Of a DNA stretch of 62,484 bases, positions 17,976 to 28,501 are shown one piece after another. How positions within the stretch are numbered: the first letter of the stretch is position 1; each line of letters starts with the position of its first letter. Location: positions 1 to 62,484 of the forward strand of contig CAUZEA010000024.1 in the NCBI GenBank assembly GCA_963578605.1, written 5' to 3'. The DNA is from JAKVCB01 sp963578605. GTDB taxonomy: Bacteria > Planctomycetota > Planctomycetia > Pirellulales > Lacipirellulaceae. The notes beneath the pieces were generated by a model. The model saw only the letters and a program-made list of their open reading frames with translations. It had not been told where the DNA came from and did no database searches. Position numbers and translations under genes: made by a program.

Positions 17976-19565
17976 TTATTCTAGAAGCGGCCTTTTCATG
18001 ATGGCACGCCAGTTCCATTGCCGGGCACCCTCGGTGGGCTTACTGGTTCCGAAAACCACCCCTAACACGAGTGTGGCCAGCAAGGTAGCCGTAGGAACCC
18101 AAATCGCGCCGATCGAAGTCCCTTCCACGAAGGTAAGCACCACCATGATCACAACTCCGACAACCGCTCCCAGCATGGTGCTGAAAAGTGTCGCTCGCTT
18201 CGTGAACATTCCAAGCCAAAAAATCCCCAACATAATCGCGGCAAACGAGCCCAGGATTTTCGTGCCCACGTCGAACAACGTGCCCATGTTTTGTACAAAG
18301 CACGACAATGTGATCCCCACCACTCCCACCAGAATGTTCAACACGCGGGAGACCCATACTTGCCGACGCTGTTCTGCTTCGGATTCTCCTTCCTCACCAT
18401 CTGGAAGCTGGAGATAGAAACGCCGATAAAAGTCCACCATACCGATGGTCGTCAGCGAATTGATGGCTGAATCGACACTCGAAAGCGATGCCGCCAGAAT
18501 GGCCGCCAGCACCAGGCCGGTCACCCCGATCGGAAAAATTTCAGCCATGACGTGAGGGAAAATTCGATCGGTATTGTCCTTGACCCATTCCGGCAATGCG
18601 GCCCAACCAGGCAATGCCGTCGCCCCCCCTTTCAGGTAGCACACCAAGGCAACCCCCACCATGAACAGCAACACCATCCACATGATGTCAGAAACGGCGG
18701 TGATCAAGAAGCTGCGTTGGGCATGCTTGAGTGTCTTGGCCGTAGAAAATCTCTGAATCATCACCTGGTCACTTGTAAAACCACCCAGCCGCCCGAACCA
18801 CGCAAAAACGATCCCGGGGATCACCAGATCGATCGAGAAGTAAGACCACATCTTTCCCCACCAGTTCGAGGTGTCGATCTTGGGATTGGGAATATTGTCG
18901 ACGCCTTCGGTAAACATTTCACCCAAGACGGTCCCAATCCCCCCGTCGACCCGGGAAATCACAATTACCAAAGTGACAACCAACCCGACCATCATTAAAA
19001 AGAACTGCGAGACATCATTCCAAATCACGGCCTTAATACCACCCATCATCGTATAAAAAGTGACAATCGCCCCTATCACAATGATCATGGGCACTAGCCA
19101 GTCGGGCCGGCCGACCGCTGTCGTCATTGCCAGGCAAGGTACGTAAAGTGCCGTGGCCATCCAACTCAGGCGCCAGCCGAAAAAGATACAGGCGGCAAAG
19201 GTCCGCATACCCTCACCAAAACGAAGACCGAGGTACTGGTAGATGCTCATGACATTCAAACGCCGATACATCGGCAGGACGATGTAGATCATGTAAGGAT
19301 AAAGTATCAGCCACGAGCCATTCAAAAGAATCATCAGCCAGCCCAGGCGAATGACTGCCGAGGGGGTGTTCAGATAATCCAAGCCACTATTGAGGGCTGC
19401 CATCAAGGAGATTCCCACGGGAATCCAGGTCATACTCTTGTGCGCCAGGAAGAAATCGAGCAACGAGTCCTGCCTGCGCGAGTGGTAGATGCCAACCGCA
19501 ACAAGAATCGCCATGTATGCCACGACGATTGCGATATCCAATGGATGAAGGTTGATATTCGGCAT
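17976..19565 (-). CDS. Sodium:solute symporter (SSS family)
   Basis: A 529-residue integral membrane protein with about 13 hydrophobic helices, starting LHPLDIAIVVAYMAILVAVG. Family features include GLDYLNTPSAVIRLGW in helix 2 and SLSSVDSAINSLTTIGMVDFYRRF in the Na+-site helix, the typical SSDS-like region. It probably imports a sugar, sugar acid or carboxylate with sodium. Only 4 bp separate it from the enolase-superfamily gene upstream, so they form an operon, and the substrate should be what that enzyme uses. Confidence 0.9.
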   Translation of the reverse strand: MPNINLHPLDIAIVVAYMAILVAVGIYHSRRQDSLLDFFLAHKSMTWIPVGISLMAALNSGLDYLNTPSAVIRLGWLMILLNGSWLILYPYMIYIVLPMYRRLNVMSIYQYLGLRFGEGMRTFAACIFFGWRLSWMATALYVPCLAMTTAVGRPDWLVPMIIVIGAIVTFYTMMGGIKAVIWNDVSQFFLMMVGLVVTLVIVISRVDGGIGTVLGEMFTEGVDNIPNPKIDTSNWWGKMWSYFSIDLVIPGIVFAWFGRLGGFTSDQVMIQRFSTAKTLKHAQRSFLITAVSDIMWMVLLFMVGVALVCYLKGGATALPGWAALPEWVKDNTDRIFPHVMAEIFPIGVTGLVLAAILAASLSSVDSAINSLTTIGMVDFYRRFYLQLPDGEEGESEAEQRRQVWVSRVLNILVGVVGITLSCFVQNMGTLFDVGTKILGSFAAIMLGIFWLGMFTKRATLFSTMLGAVVGVVIMVVLTFVEGTSIGAIWVPTATLLATLVLGVVFGTSKPTEGARQWNWRAIMKRPLLE

Positions 19566-19569
19566 TCAA

Positions 19570-20757
19570 CTAATAGTTGGTGAATGACCCATCGGGACGA
19601 TGGTAATGCGGAGGTTCGGTCATCTCGGCCGGAAAATCTTTTGCGGCTTCGGCATTGAAAGTCACCCCCAGGCCAGGCTGTGTTGGCACGGTGAGGCGTG
19701 TACCCTCTTGCAGCTGAAAATCGCACTGCAACACGTCCGGAAGAACATCGGGGGGGAAAAGAACTTCTTGAGGACCTGCGTTGTCGCACGCAATGTCGAT
19801 GTGCAGGGATGCAGCGGTACAGACCGGGCCAAGTGGGTTGTGAAGTAAGGTCTTGATAAAATGAGGCTCGGCCATGGCGGCAATCTTTTTTGCCTCGCTG
19901 ATACCGCCCGCAATGCATATGTCGACACGGGCGTAGTCAATCCACTCGTTTTCGATTGGGTCGCGGAATTCCCACTTGTTGGCCCACTGTTCCCCCGCAG
20001 CAATCGGTACGTTGGTTTGATTGCGAATCCGCTCGTACCCCTGTGGGTGCTCGGCACGAATCGGGTCCTCGACGGCAAACATGTTCAGCGGTTCCACCTC
20101 GCGACAAAACCAAACCGCTTCCTCGGGAGACAGTCGCGTATGCAAGTCGACCATCAATTCTAGTTCGTCACCGGCTGCTTCCCGTACGGCATGGAATTGG
20201 CGTATGCACTTCCGTACAGCAACCCGCGAATCCATCAAGTCGCCATCGTTGTTCAATCCGATTCGAAAATATTTGAACCCGTTCTCCTTGAGCAGGACCG
20301 CTAAAGCGGCCGTGGCATCCGGGTCGCCCTGCTCAACACATCCCAACAGGTCGCTCGCATCCATCTCGCGCGACTTGTGAAGATAACCGGGATTGGTAAA
20401 CGCTTCGACGTAATCGCGGCAACGGCCACCAAGTAACTCGAAAACCGGGACTCCTAAAGCCTTTCCCTTGATATCCCACAACGCAATGTCGATGCCGGCG
20501 ATCGCGGAACCAATCAAGCGATCTGCCGGATAAAAGCCTCCCCGCGACATGCGCTGCCACAGGTACTCGATACGTGAAGCGTCCTGGCCAATCAACCAAC
20601 GTTTCATGTGCTCAATAGCACCTTCAATTCCTTTCCAGCGCCGTTGCAAACCTGCCTCGCCAACCCCCACGATTCCTTCGTCCGTGGAAACCGTGACAAT
20701 GACCAGTGTACGACCAGGAGCCTGGATAGGATGAACTTGAATGTCGGAAATTATCAT
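19570..20757 (-). CDS. Enolase-superfamily sugar-acid dehydratase (mandelate racemase/DgoD/ManD type)
   Basis: The N-terminal capping domain is followed by a barrel with metal-ligand motifs MVDLHTRLSPEEA (Asp), FAVEDPI (Glu) and IAAGEQWAN (Glu), and the catalytic His in LLHNPLGP. This pattern is that of galactonate or mannonate dehydratases, which remove water from an aldonate to give a 2-keto-3-deoxy acid. I choose the ATG at 20757 (MIISDIQVHPIQAPG), where the fold begins; 19 extra codons are open upstream. It is coupled to the symporter gene. Confidence 0.85.
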   Translation of the reverse strand: MIISDIQVHPIQAPGRTLVIVTVSTDEGIVGVGEAGLQRRWKGIEGAIEHMKRWLIGQDASRIEYLWQRMSRGGFYPADRLIGSAIAGIDIALWDIKGKALGVPVFELLGGRCRDYVEAFTNPGYLHKSREMDASDLLGCVEQGDPDATAALAVLLKENGFKYFRIGLNNDGDLMDSRVAVRKCIRQFHAVREAAGDELELMVDLHTRLSPEEAVWFCREVEPLNMFAVEDPIRAEHPQGYERIRNQTNVPIAAGEQWANKWEFRDPIENEWIDYARVDICIAGGISEAKKIAAMAEPHFIKTLLHNPLGPVCTAASLHIDIACDNAGPQEVLFPPDVLPDVLQCDFQLQEGTRLTVPTQPGLGVTFNAEAAKDFPAEMTEPPHYHRPDGSFTNY

Positions 20758-20952
20758 CGGGACGTGAACCGCAGGCGGGGTTATAAGGTTGCAATAATTT
20801 TTAGCGGACCGCAACCAAAGTTACCGGTAACGTGGTGAAACCACAAGTGGAATATCCCCTGGTACTGGTTTCGGGACACCCTCTGCAAACGGCATGGCAA
20901 GAGGGTTGACAGAACTTGCACCCTGAATGAAGAACGGCCACCGCAGGGAAAA

Positions 20953-22383
20953 CTAGGCCAGAATATCTTTCACGACCGTCCCATGGACATCGGTCAGCCG
21001 GTAGTCGCGTCCCTGGAACCGGTAGGTCAGCCGCTCGTGGTCAATCCCCAAAAGATGCAACAACGTGGCATTCAGATCGTGTACATGGACCGGATCGCGG
21101 ACAACGTTGAAGCCCAATTCATCGGTTTCGCCATGGGTGTACCCGGCCTTGATGCCACCTCCGGCCAGCCATATCGAATAGGACCGATTGTGATGATCCC
21201 GGCCGTCTGCAACTTCTTCGCCCTGAACCATGGGTGTGCGTCCGAATTCGCCACCCCAGATGACGAGCGTGTCGTCGAGGAGACCTTGTTGCTTGAGATC
21301 CTGCACGAGCGCTGCACTCGCTTGTTCGGTATCTATACAATTCCGCTTGATATGCGCGGTGAGATCTCCATGCTGGTCCCAGGCCTCGTGAAAAAGTTGC
21401 ACGAAACGCACGCCACGCTGCAGCAAACGCCGGGCCAGCAAACAGTTGCGGGCATAGTTCGATTCCGCGGGATCCTTGATGCCGTAGAGATCAAGCATCG
21501 CCTGCGGTTCCTGTGACAGATCCATAAGTTCCGGCGCGGCAGCCTGCAGGCGGTAGGCCGACTCGTAATTTTCGATTCGTGCGGCGATCGCGGGATCCCC
21601 CACTTCTTCCAGTGCCAGTTCGTTCAAGCGGCGGATCGTATCGAGCGATGCCCGCTGAGCGTGCGCGTCGAATCCCTTAGGGTTCGACAAGTAAAGCACC
21701 GGATCACCCGTCCCCCGAAAAGGTACACCACCATACGGCGTCGGCAGAAAGCCGCTACCAAAGTTACTGGCTCCGCCGCTCGTCCCTTTGGCACTGGTTA
21801 ACACGACATACCCGGGCAAATCGTGGCACTCGCTCCCCAGGCCGTACAATGTCCAGGAACCAAAGCTTGGCCGCCCGAATTGCTGGGACCCGGTATTCAT
21901 CATGATCTGGGCAGGGGCATGATTCACGGCCTCGGTATGCATCGAGCGGACGATGCAAAGTTCATCGACAATGCGCGCCGTATGAGGTAACACGTCGCTA
22001 AGCTCGATCCCGTGCTTCCCGTGACGCGAGAACGAGTACTTGGGCCCCAGTAACGCGGAATTCGGCTTGATAAAGGCGGCCCGATAGTCTTTTAAAAGCT
22101 CCGCCGGCGGAAGCTGCCCGTCGTGACGTGCCAACTGTGGCTTTGGATCAAATAACTCCAACTGGCTTGGAGCTCCTGCCTGGAACAAATACACCACCCG
22201 TTTTGCGCGCGGCGCATGATGCGGCAACCCCGGTAACCTGTTTGGAGCTGCATCGGCCGTACGCTCGCCAGCCAGCAGCGATTGCAATGCGATCCCGCCC
22301 AGGCCAACCCCACAGTCGCGGAGAAACCACCGCCGCTTGAGATTGCAGGCATGTCGGAATCGTAATTCTGAAGGTTTTGTCAT
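20953..22383 (-). CDS. DUF1501 (sulfatase-like) secreted protein, copy 1
   Basis: The N-terminus RRWFLRDCGVGLGGIAL is a twin-arginine type signal. The body contains the DUF1501 hallmarks VYLFQAGAPSQLELFDPKP, GEFGRTPMVQG and DGRDHHNRSYSIWLAGGG, and ends with RLTDVHGTVVKDILA. The fold is alkaline phosphatase/sulfatase-like, but the activity is unproven. It lies 17 bp behind the cytochrome/DUF1549/DUF1553 gene, the standard planctomycete pairing, so the two are co-transcribed and probably act together outside the cytoplasm. Confidence 0.92.
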   Translation of the reverse strand: MTKPSELRFRHACNLKRRWFLRDCGVGLGGIALQSLLAGERTADAAPNRLPGLPHHAPRAKRVVYLFQAGAPSQLELFDPKPQLARHDGQLPPAELLKDYRAAFIKPNSALLGPKYSFSRHGKHGIELSDVLPHTARIVDELCIVRSMHTEAVNHAPAQIMMNTGSQQFGRPSFGSWTLYGLGSECHDLPGYVVLTSAKGTSGGASNFGSGFLPTPYGGVPFRGTGDPVLYLSNPKGFDAHAQRASLDTIRRLNELALEEVGDPAIAARIENYESAYRLQAAAPELMDLSQEPQAMLDLYGIKDPAESNYARNCLLARRLLQRGVRFVQLFHEAWDQHGDLTAHIKRNCIDTEQASAALVQDLKQQGLLDDTLVIWGGEFGRTPMVQGEEVADGRDHHNRSYSIWLAGGGIKAGYTHGETDELGFNVVRDPVHVHDLNATLLHLLGIDHERLTYRFQGRDYRLTDVHGTVVKDILA

Positions 22384-22400
22384 CTTTGCCAGCCTTGATT

Positions 22401-25400
22401 TTAGTTCTTGCTTAACGTTTCATCCAGGTTGAGCATCACACGTGCAACAAGGACCCAGGCCGCTGCATCCTGGGGTGTGGTATCGGGGGGCAGCTGCGGG
22501 CGTTGATCGGCAGCTCCTGTGGCTAACTCGCCGATCGAAAGCCAACCGTCGGCGAGCCGTTGCCGCTGACTCGCCAGTAAAAACCCGATCGCTTCCCACT
22601 CTGCCGGTTTCACCGGCCTGCCCGTACAAAGCCGGTAAGCATAGTCGGCCCGCTGTTCGTCCGTCGGCCCCCCTTCGCGCAAAATACGCAAAGCCAGGGC
22701 CCGGGCAGCCTCAATAAACAAAGGTTCGTTAAGTGACACCAAAGCCGCCAGGGGAGTATTCGACCGCAGCCGGCGGGCACACGCCGTGTCGGAATTTGGT
22801 GCGTCGAACGTCGACATAACCGGGTCTGGCATCGACCGCTTGCGGAACATGTACAAGGAGCGTCGATAACGGTCCGGACCGGTTTCCACCTCCCAATAGT
22901 CCAGGGCGTGAAAATTGGATTTGAGCATATTTTCTGGAACCGGGGGAAAGATACTCGGACCACCAATCTTGCGATTCAAAAGGCCTGCAGAAGTCAGCGC
23001 AATGTCGCGCACGACTTCAGCCTCGGCGCGAAATCGTGGCCCCCGGGCAAGCCAACGGTTTTGCGGGTCTTGCCGATAGGCCTCGGAACTTGCCCGTGAA
23101 CTTTGCTGGTACGTCCGACTGGTCACGATCGTGCGAACCAGCTCTTTCAGGCTCCAACCGCGATCCATAAAATCAACTGCCAGCGTGTCAAGCAACTCGA
23201 GGTACTCAGGCCGGGGAGCCCGTGTGCCAAAATCTTCGGAGGTCTCCAACAAACCCCCGCCAAAGATCGCCTGCCAAACCCGATTGACCTGCACGCGCGC
23301 GGTAAGTGGCGATCGCCGGTCAACCAGCCAACAGGCAAATGACAGCCGGTCGAGGGAAGCCCCACTCGAAAGCGGATGCAATGTCGCCGGGACATGCGGC
23401 TGGACTCGATGCAGTGGACGGTCCCAGACCCCGCGGTCGAGTACGAATGTCTCCCGGTGAAGTTCTGGCGAGCGGGCACTCACGCTCAACACACTCGTGG
23501 ACGGTGTGTCAGGGTAGTCGCTGAACAGCCCGTTGATTTCGGCTTCGAAATCAGCCAACTCGGGCACACTTTGTCGCCATGCCGCGAAAACGGTCTGCTG
23601 CTCCTCGGTGGTTCGGTCGGCCGCTGGCTTTTGCATGGCCAAAGTGGCTGCGTGATCGTAACGAGTCGCGCGTGGGTTTGACGATTTCGTGACCGCCAGG
23701 CGAAAACGCCCAATGGTGAGCAACCCCCGGCCGAAGTCACTTGTCTTGAGCTCCTCCCGCAAAGCGGTACGAAAGTGAAGACTGACGTTTAATTCCGTTC
23801 CGCTGGGGAAATTCACTGGCTCGGCAAATTGAACCACGGCTACCGAATCGGTATTCCGCCTGCCCGGCCCGCGGTCAGCATACCAGGCCGTCGTGTCGTC
23901 ACCGTCGATCATGAAGCCAACAGGTCCAAGCCGCTGCTTGTCATCTTCTTTGACCTCTGCGTTCGGTGCCGAGGCGATGGGGCGTTCTTCCGTGGAAAAA
24001 TCTGCGGTCGGTTCCTTGAGGGATAAATTTTCCCAGTTGTCGCGCCCCGGTCGCTTGGCCTGGACCTTCAGTTCCGTCAGAGCGAAGGTCCCCAGCAAAC
24101 TCCGTCCCGGGCCGTTGTTGGGTAAGTCGGCGCAGGTCATGGCCTCCAGCCGCAACCCAGTCACACCTTGCAGGTCGGGTTGAGAACGGACATACAACTC
24201 GCCGATTTTTGTCGGATGTCCCAAATTCATGATACTGCGGTCGGCAAGTTTTTCGGGATGGTTGACGCCACCAATCCATGTTTCGTCAAAGGTTTCGAGA
24301 ACCTCCCAGTCGACCGCCGAGACCTTTTGCTTTGCTTCCCATTGGGCAAGTTCCGTGCGCCAGTTGGGACGCGATGATTTGGCGCGGTCGTTGACCCGAC
24401 GGATGGCCTGCCTGATCTGATCGATCTGCGCCAACTGGTCTTGCGTGAATACCGATACCTGAGCCTCATTGGTGTCGTTCAAGAAAGCAAACATGCCATA
24501 ATATTCATCCTGCAATATTGGATCGAACTTGTGGTTGTGACATTGCGCACACTGCAGCGACACACCCAGGATGGCTTTGCCAATGCAGTCCATGCGATCA
24601 AAAATTCCCTCCATGCGAAACTGCTCGGGAACGATCGCTCCTTCTTCATTGATCATGCCATTGCGTAAGAAACCGGTGGCGGTCACCTGGTCCTGGGTTG
24701 GCTCAGGCAGCAGATCGCCCGCGATCTGTTCGATCACAAATTGGTCGTACGACATGTCGCTGTTAATGGCCCGGATCACCCAATCCCGCCAGGCCCATTG
24801 CTCGCGAGGCATGTCTTTCTCGAAACCGTTGCTGTCGGCGTAGCGGGCTACGTCGAGCCAGTGCCGAGCCCACTTTTCTCCAAAATGCGGACTTGCCAGA
24901 AGTTGTTCGACCGTGGCTTCCACTGCCGAGGCAAGATCCTCCCGGGCCGCAGCAACGAATCCCTCCACTTCCTCGGGCGACGGTGGCAACCCGATCAAGT
25001 CAAGGTAAATGCGGCGGCAGAGAACTTCAGGTCGCGCCGGAGGTGAACAATTCAATCCCCTCTCGGCCAGTCCGGCAGCCACCAACGCATCGATCGGATG
25101 ACGATCACCTTGATCTACCTCGGCAGTCTCGGGCAATTCGGCGTGCTCGGGGGCAACAAAGGCCCAATGACGCGTATAGCGCGCTCCTGCTTGAATCCAC
25201 TGGGCAATCGTCGCGATTTGCTCGGCATTCAAACCGTTCTGCTCGCTCGGTGGCGGCATGACGATCTCGGGGTCATTCGAGCCAATCCGCCGCACCAGTT
25301 CGCTCTCGGCGAGCTCACCCGCAACAATGGCCGTTTTGCCCGAGGTCAATTCGCCCATCGCCGCGTCGGCCCGATCCAAACGCAGATCGGCCTGCCGGGC

Positions 25401-25568
25401 CCCCTCATCCGGACCATGACACTTGAAGCAGTGCTGAGCGAAAAGCGGCTGAATATCGCGTTGGTAATCGACCTTGTCGGACGCAAATGCAGGCAGACAT
25501 ACACAACCAACCAACCATGCGACTCCCAAGCATGCTCCAAAACAACGCAAAAAGTCATAACCACGCAC
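22401..25568 (-). CDS. Planctomycete cytochrome c/DUF1549/DUF1553 protein with heme-binding N-terminus
   Basis: A secreted protein of about 1055 residues. After a signal peptide (FLRCFGACLGVAWLVGC) comes a cytochrome c-like domain with CFKCH in VDYQRDIQPLFAQHCFKCHG. DUF1549 (YLDLIGLPPSPEE, WARHWLDVARYADSNG) follows, with a second CXXCH motif in CAQCHNHKFDPI. A middle segment resembles a discoidin-type domain, and DUF1553 (ARVQVNRVWQAIFGGGL) forms the C-terminus. I pick GTG 25568, which has GGAAGG nine bases upstream; the frame is also open to a GTG at 25616. The function of these proteins is unknown; electron transfer or heme-dependent chemistry is often suggested. Confidence 0.92.
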   Translation of the reverse strand: MRGYDFLRCFGACLGVAWLVGCVCLPAFASDKVDYQRDIQPLFAQHCFKCHGPDEGARQADLRLDRADAAMGELTSGKTAIVAGELAESELVRRIGSNDPEIVMPPPSEQNGLNAEQIATIAQWIQAGARYTRHWAFVAPEHAELPETAEVDQGDRHPIDALVAAGLAERGLNCSPPARPEVLCRRIYLDLIGLPPSPEEVEGFVAAAREDLASAVEATVEQLLASPHFGEKWARHWLDVARYADSNGFEKDMPREQWAWRDWVIRAINSDMSYDQFVIEQIAGDLLPEPTQDQVTATGFLRNGMINEEGAIVPEQFRMEGIFDRMDCIGKAILGVSLQCAQCHNHKFDPILQDEYYGMFAFLNDTNEAQVSVFTQDQLAQIDQIRQAIRRVNDRAKSSRPNWRTELAQWEAKQKVSAVDWEVLETFDETWIGGVNHPEKLADRSIMNLGHPTKIGELYVRSQPDLQGVTGLRLEAMTCADLPNNGPGRSLLGTFALTELKVQAKRPGRDNWENLSLKEPTADFSTEERPIASAPNAEVKEDDKQRLGPVGFMIDGDDTTAWYADRGPGRRNTDSVAVVQFAEPVNFPSGTELNVSLHFRTALREELKTSDFGRGLLTIGRFRLAVTKSSNPRATRYDHAATLAMQKPAADRTTEEQQTVFAAWRQSVPELADFEAEINGLFSDYPDTPSTSVLSVSARSPELHRETFVLDRGVWDRPLHRVQPHVPATLHPLSSGASLDRLSFACWLVDRRSPLTARVQVNRVWQAIFGGGLLETSEDFGTRAPRPEYLELLDTLAVDFMDRGWSLKELVRTIVTSRTYQQSSRASSEAYRQDPQNRWLARGPRFRAEAEVVRDIALTSAGLLNRKIGGPSIFPPVPENMLKSNFHALDYWEVETGPDRYRRSLYMFRKRSMPDPVMSTFDAPNSDTACARRLRSNTPLAALVSLNEPLFIEAARALALRILREGGPTDEQRADYAYRLCTGRPVKPAEWEAIGFLLASQRQRLADGWLSIGELATGAADQRPQLPPDTTPQDAAAWVLVARVMLNLDETLSKN

Positions 25569-25851
25569 GCTGAAAGAACCTTCCAGAAATAGTGAGATTT
25601 TTCTGTCGGACAACACTTATTCTAACTGCCATCTACCCTGTTGGCCATCCAACAACAGGCAACTTCACACTCACGAAACACGGCTCTTTAACCTGAGGCG
25701 AAGGTCCGTTTTCACCAGACTTGGGGCCACACGAGTTTGACCACCGCCCACCCGAGTTGGCCCCTCCTCAACAGCCTGCCCACCCCTTGCGTCACCCTGC
25801 ACAGCCTGATAGTGTACACATATATACTATCCCCCCCGGAGCCAACCCACC

Positions 25852-27417
25852 ATGCTCGCCAAGCTGCAAACCTTTAGTCTGCTCGGAATCGAAGCCCTGC
25901 CGGTCGAAGTGGAGGTCGACGTGTCGGGCGCGGCGCTGCCCAAAACTGTTTTAGTCGGACTCCCGGAGGCCGCCGTCAAAGAAAGTACCCATCGCATCGA
26001 ACGTGCCCTGGTCAACAGCGGCTACGTGCGGCCTGCCGACCGGGTCGTGATCAACCTGGCTCCGGCTGAACTTCCCAAACAGGCAGCCTCGTTCGACCTC
26101 CCCATTGCCCTGGGCGTACTGGCGGCAAGTGGCCAACTCGGGTTTGAACAACTGGCTCAATACGCCGTGGTTGGCGAACTGGCCCTGGACGGCACAACAC
26201 GGCCGGTCAAAGGGGGACTCTCGATGGCGATGGCCGCGGCGGCAGCCAGGCAGCGCGGTTTAAGCCAGCGGGGTTTAAGCCAGCGCGGTTTAGTGGTTCC
26301 CACAAGCAGCGCACCAGAAGCAGCCGTTGTCGAGGGGATTCAGGTCATCCCGGTTGATACCCTGGCGCAGGCGGCAGCGTTTTTCAGGGGCAACGTCGAT
26401 ATCCCTCCGTGTCCCTCGCGCGTCGACCAGTTGTTTCGCGAACTTGGCAGTTACGATATCGACTTTGCCGACGTGCGGGGGCAGGAAATGGCAAAGCGGG
26501 CGATCACGATTGCAGCGGCCGGCGGGCACAACCTGCTGATGCTGGGCCCACCCGGCAGCGGCAAAACGATGCTGGCCAAGAGAATTCCGTCAATCCTGCC
26601 GCAACTCTCGGCTGCCGAGTCGATCGAAACCACGCAGATCTACGGCGCGATGGGACGCTTGCCGGAAGGCCAGCCGTTGTTGGCCCGCAGGCCGTTTCGA
26701 TCGCCCCACCACACGATCAGCAATGCGGGACTGGTTGGGGGTGGCTCGATTCCCACGCCTGGTGAAATCAGCCTTGCCCATAATGGCGTGTTGTTTCTCG
26801 ACGAACTGCCCGAGTTCAATCGGCAAACGCTCGAAGTGATGCGCCAACCCCTCGAGGATGGCGACGTGACTATCAGCCGCGCACTCACTTCGACAACCTT
26901 TCCTGCTAATTTCATCTTAATCACTTCGCTCAACCCCTGTCCTTGCGGCTATCGCAATGACCCGCACCGCGATTGCCACTGTGCAGTCGGGCAGATTGAA
27001 CGGTACATGGCCAAGATCAGCGGGCCACTCCTGGACCGGATTGATCTACATCTTGAAGTTCCGGCGGTTGCATTTGGGGACCTCAGCGGGACAGCCAATG
27101 GTACCACCAGCGCACAAATGCGCCAGCAGGTCTCTGAAGCTCGAGCCTTGCAAGCAAACCGGTTCGCCGCGTCACCGGCGCGAACCAACGGCCGCATGTC
27201 GAGTCGTGAAGTCCGCCGTTGGTGCCAACTTGACACGCCGTGCCTGGAACTACTCCGTGTGAACCTGGAAGAACTTGGCCTTTCGGCAAGAGCTCACGAC
27301 AAGGTGCTCCGCGTGGCACGTACGATTGCCGACCTGGAAGATGCCCCCTCCATCAAGCAAGACCACATTCAAGAAGCATTTAACTACCGCATGCTGGACC
27401 GCAACCTGGGCAATTAA
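25852..27417 (+). CDS. ComM/YifB-type Mg-chelatase-like AAA+ ATPase
   Basis: The N-terminal Lon-protease-like domain (about 1-170) is followed by an AAA+ domain with Walker A LGPPGSGKTMLAKR and Walker B GVLFLDELPEFN. A Cys-rich motif NPCPCGYRNDPHRDCHC and a C-terminal helical domain complete it. ComM is a branch-migration helicase in natural transformation; whether this one has that role is inferred from family. A 15-bp in-frame repeat adds QRGLSQRGLSQRGL near residues 134-147. It stands alone, divergent from the cytochrome gene. Confidence 0.93.
   Translation: MLAKLQTFSLLGIEALPVEVEVDVSGAALPKTVLVGLPEAAVKESTHRIERALVNSGYVRPADRVVINLAPAELPKQAASFDLPIALGVLAASGQLGFEQLAQYAVVGELALDGTTRPVKGGLSMAMAAAAARQRGLSQRGLSQRGLVVPTSSAPEAAVVEGIQVIPVDTLAQAAAFFRGNVDIPPCPSRVDQLFRELGSYDIDFADVRGQEMAKRAITIAAAGGHNLLMLGPPGSGKTMLAKRIPSILPQLSAAESIETTQIYGAMGRLPEGQPLLARRPFRSPHHTISNAGLVGGGSIPTPGEISLAHNGVLFLDELPEFNRQTLEVMRQPLEDGDVTISRALTSTTFPANFILITSLNPCPCGYRNDPHRDCHCAVGQIERYMAKISGPLLDRIDLHLEVPAVAFGDLSGTANGTTSAQMRQQVSEARALQANRFAASPARTNGRMSSREVRRWCQLDTPCLELLRVNLEELGLSARAHDKVLRVARTIADLEDAPSIKQDHIQEAFNYRMLDRNLGN
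26251..26292. repeat. In-frame 15-bp tandem repeat inside the comM-like gene
   Basis: Units cagcgcggtttaagc, cagcggggtttaagc and cagcgcggttta give 2.8 copies encoding QRGLS, QRGLS, QRGL. It lies at the surface-loop position before the strand VVPTSSAPEA and keeps the reading frame. Confidence 0.9.
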
Positions 27418-27561
27418 ACCGACACGCCCTGAAGATGCAAGCGCCGCGGTACCGGAGCCAGGTACGCTACGATTGCTGTTACGGTTCGTTACGGGAAGTG
27501 GGCTGACACGATACCGGGTAGGTTTCCGGCACACCTGCTGGAACCGGTTTCCAACAATCGC

Positions 27562-28501
27562 TCAAACTTTGGATTCGAGCCAGACGATCCTCCATCCGAG
27601 GACGGCGAGATTGACCCTCAACGCTCCCTTCTCCAAAGCGACCGGCTCGCCGGTTAGTGCATCCCGGGCCGACACGTCGTCATCCAGCCCCAGCAACGCC
27701 AGGTTCAGCTGTACCGTCACCACCGCTTCCTCGCGGCCCAAGTTTGGACAGAACGGCCGGGACCCCGTTTTGCGGGTGCCGATAGAGGCTGGCATGCGCC
27801 CCTTCCGGCTCGATGGTGACATACTCGCCGTTGCACCAATAGGGGAGCCATTCGGCCTGCTTGCGTCCGAACTCGTCGCTGAGCCGCCACAAATCCGAAG
27901 AGAGCTCTAGCGCCGGGCGGATGTCGTAACTCCGTGTGAGAACGTTGTGAAGCAACGTGAAAGCCTACGTCTGCTCGTTGCTGAACGTCTTTTGATTCTG
28001 ACCCTCATAACTGAGGAACTCCGCCGGCACACCCCACTGATGCCCCATAAACTCGGTTCGGAACACATCCAGCGGCAACACCTCCGCCGCCGAAGTCCCG
28101 GAGGACAGACCGCGGAACTGCTCGCCATCCCAGGAACTGGTGGCCCATCCCAGCGTCGGTATCGTGATGCAGGTGGAATTATGGACATTGACCTGCCCCT
28201 CCGGCTTGCGGCTCCTGACGATCGTGTAGATCCGCTTCATCATGCTACGGACCGCCCAGACGGGATAGGTCGGCGAAACCCCGCCGTCGGCCCGGACATA
28301 GCCACACCCGTGGCGCCGGTTGGCACACGCATGCGGGTACTCCGTCCCGTCCAGGTAAACGCCATCCACGCCAAACTCGTCGATCAACTCGGCAAGCCCG
28401 GCAGCCAGGCGGTCCTGCCAGACGCTGTTGTAGCAGACCGTAAAGGCATTCTGTTTTGGTTGGAGAGGGTAGTCATACGGCTCGTACCCACCAGCAGGGC
28501 A
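27562..28501 (-). pseudogene. Fragment of a glycoside-hydrolase-like gene (GH123/DUF6067-like C-terminal half)
   Basis: Reading on the minus strand, the sequence from about 28501 encodes GYEPYDYPLQPKQNAF, LAELIDEFGVDGVYLDGTEY and later FRTEFMGHQWGVPAEFLSYEG. An in-frame TAG at 27965-27967 interrupts NEQT*AFTLLHNVL. The frame then continues (ALELSSDLWRLSDEFGRKQA) to about 27745, where a one-base shift is needed to reach REEAVVTVQLNLALLGL and the stop at 27562. The N-terminal half is missing; at 28490-28501 it abuts the secreted-protein frame. The family call rests on the DGVYLDGT motif and overall look and is moderate. Confidence 0.62.
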
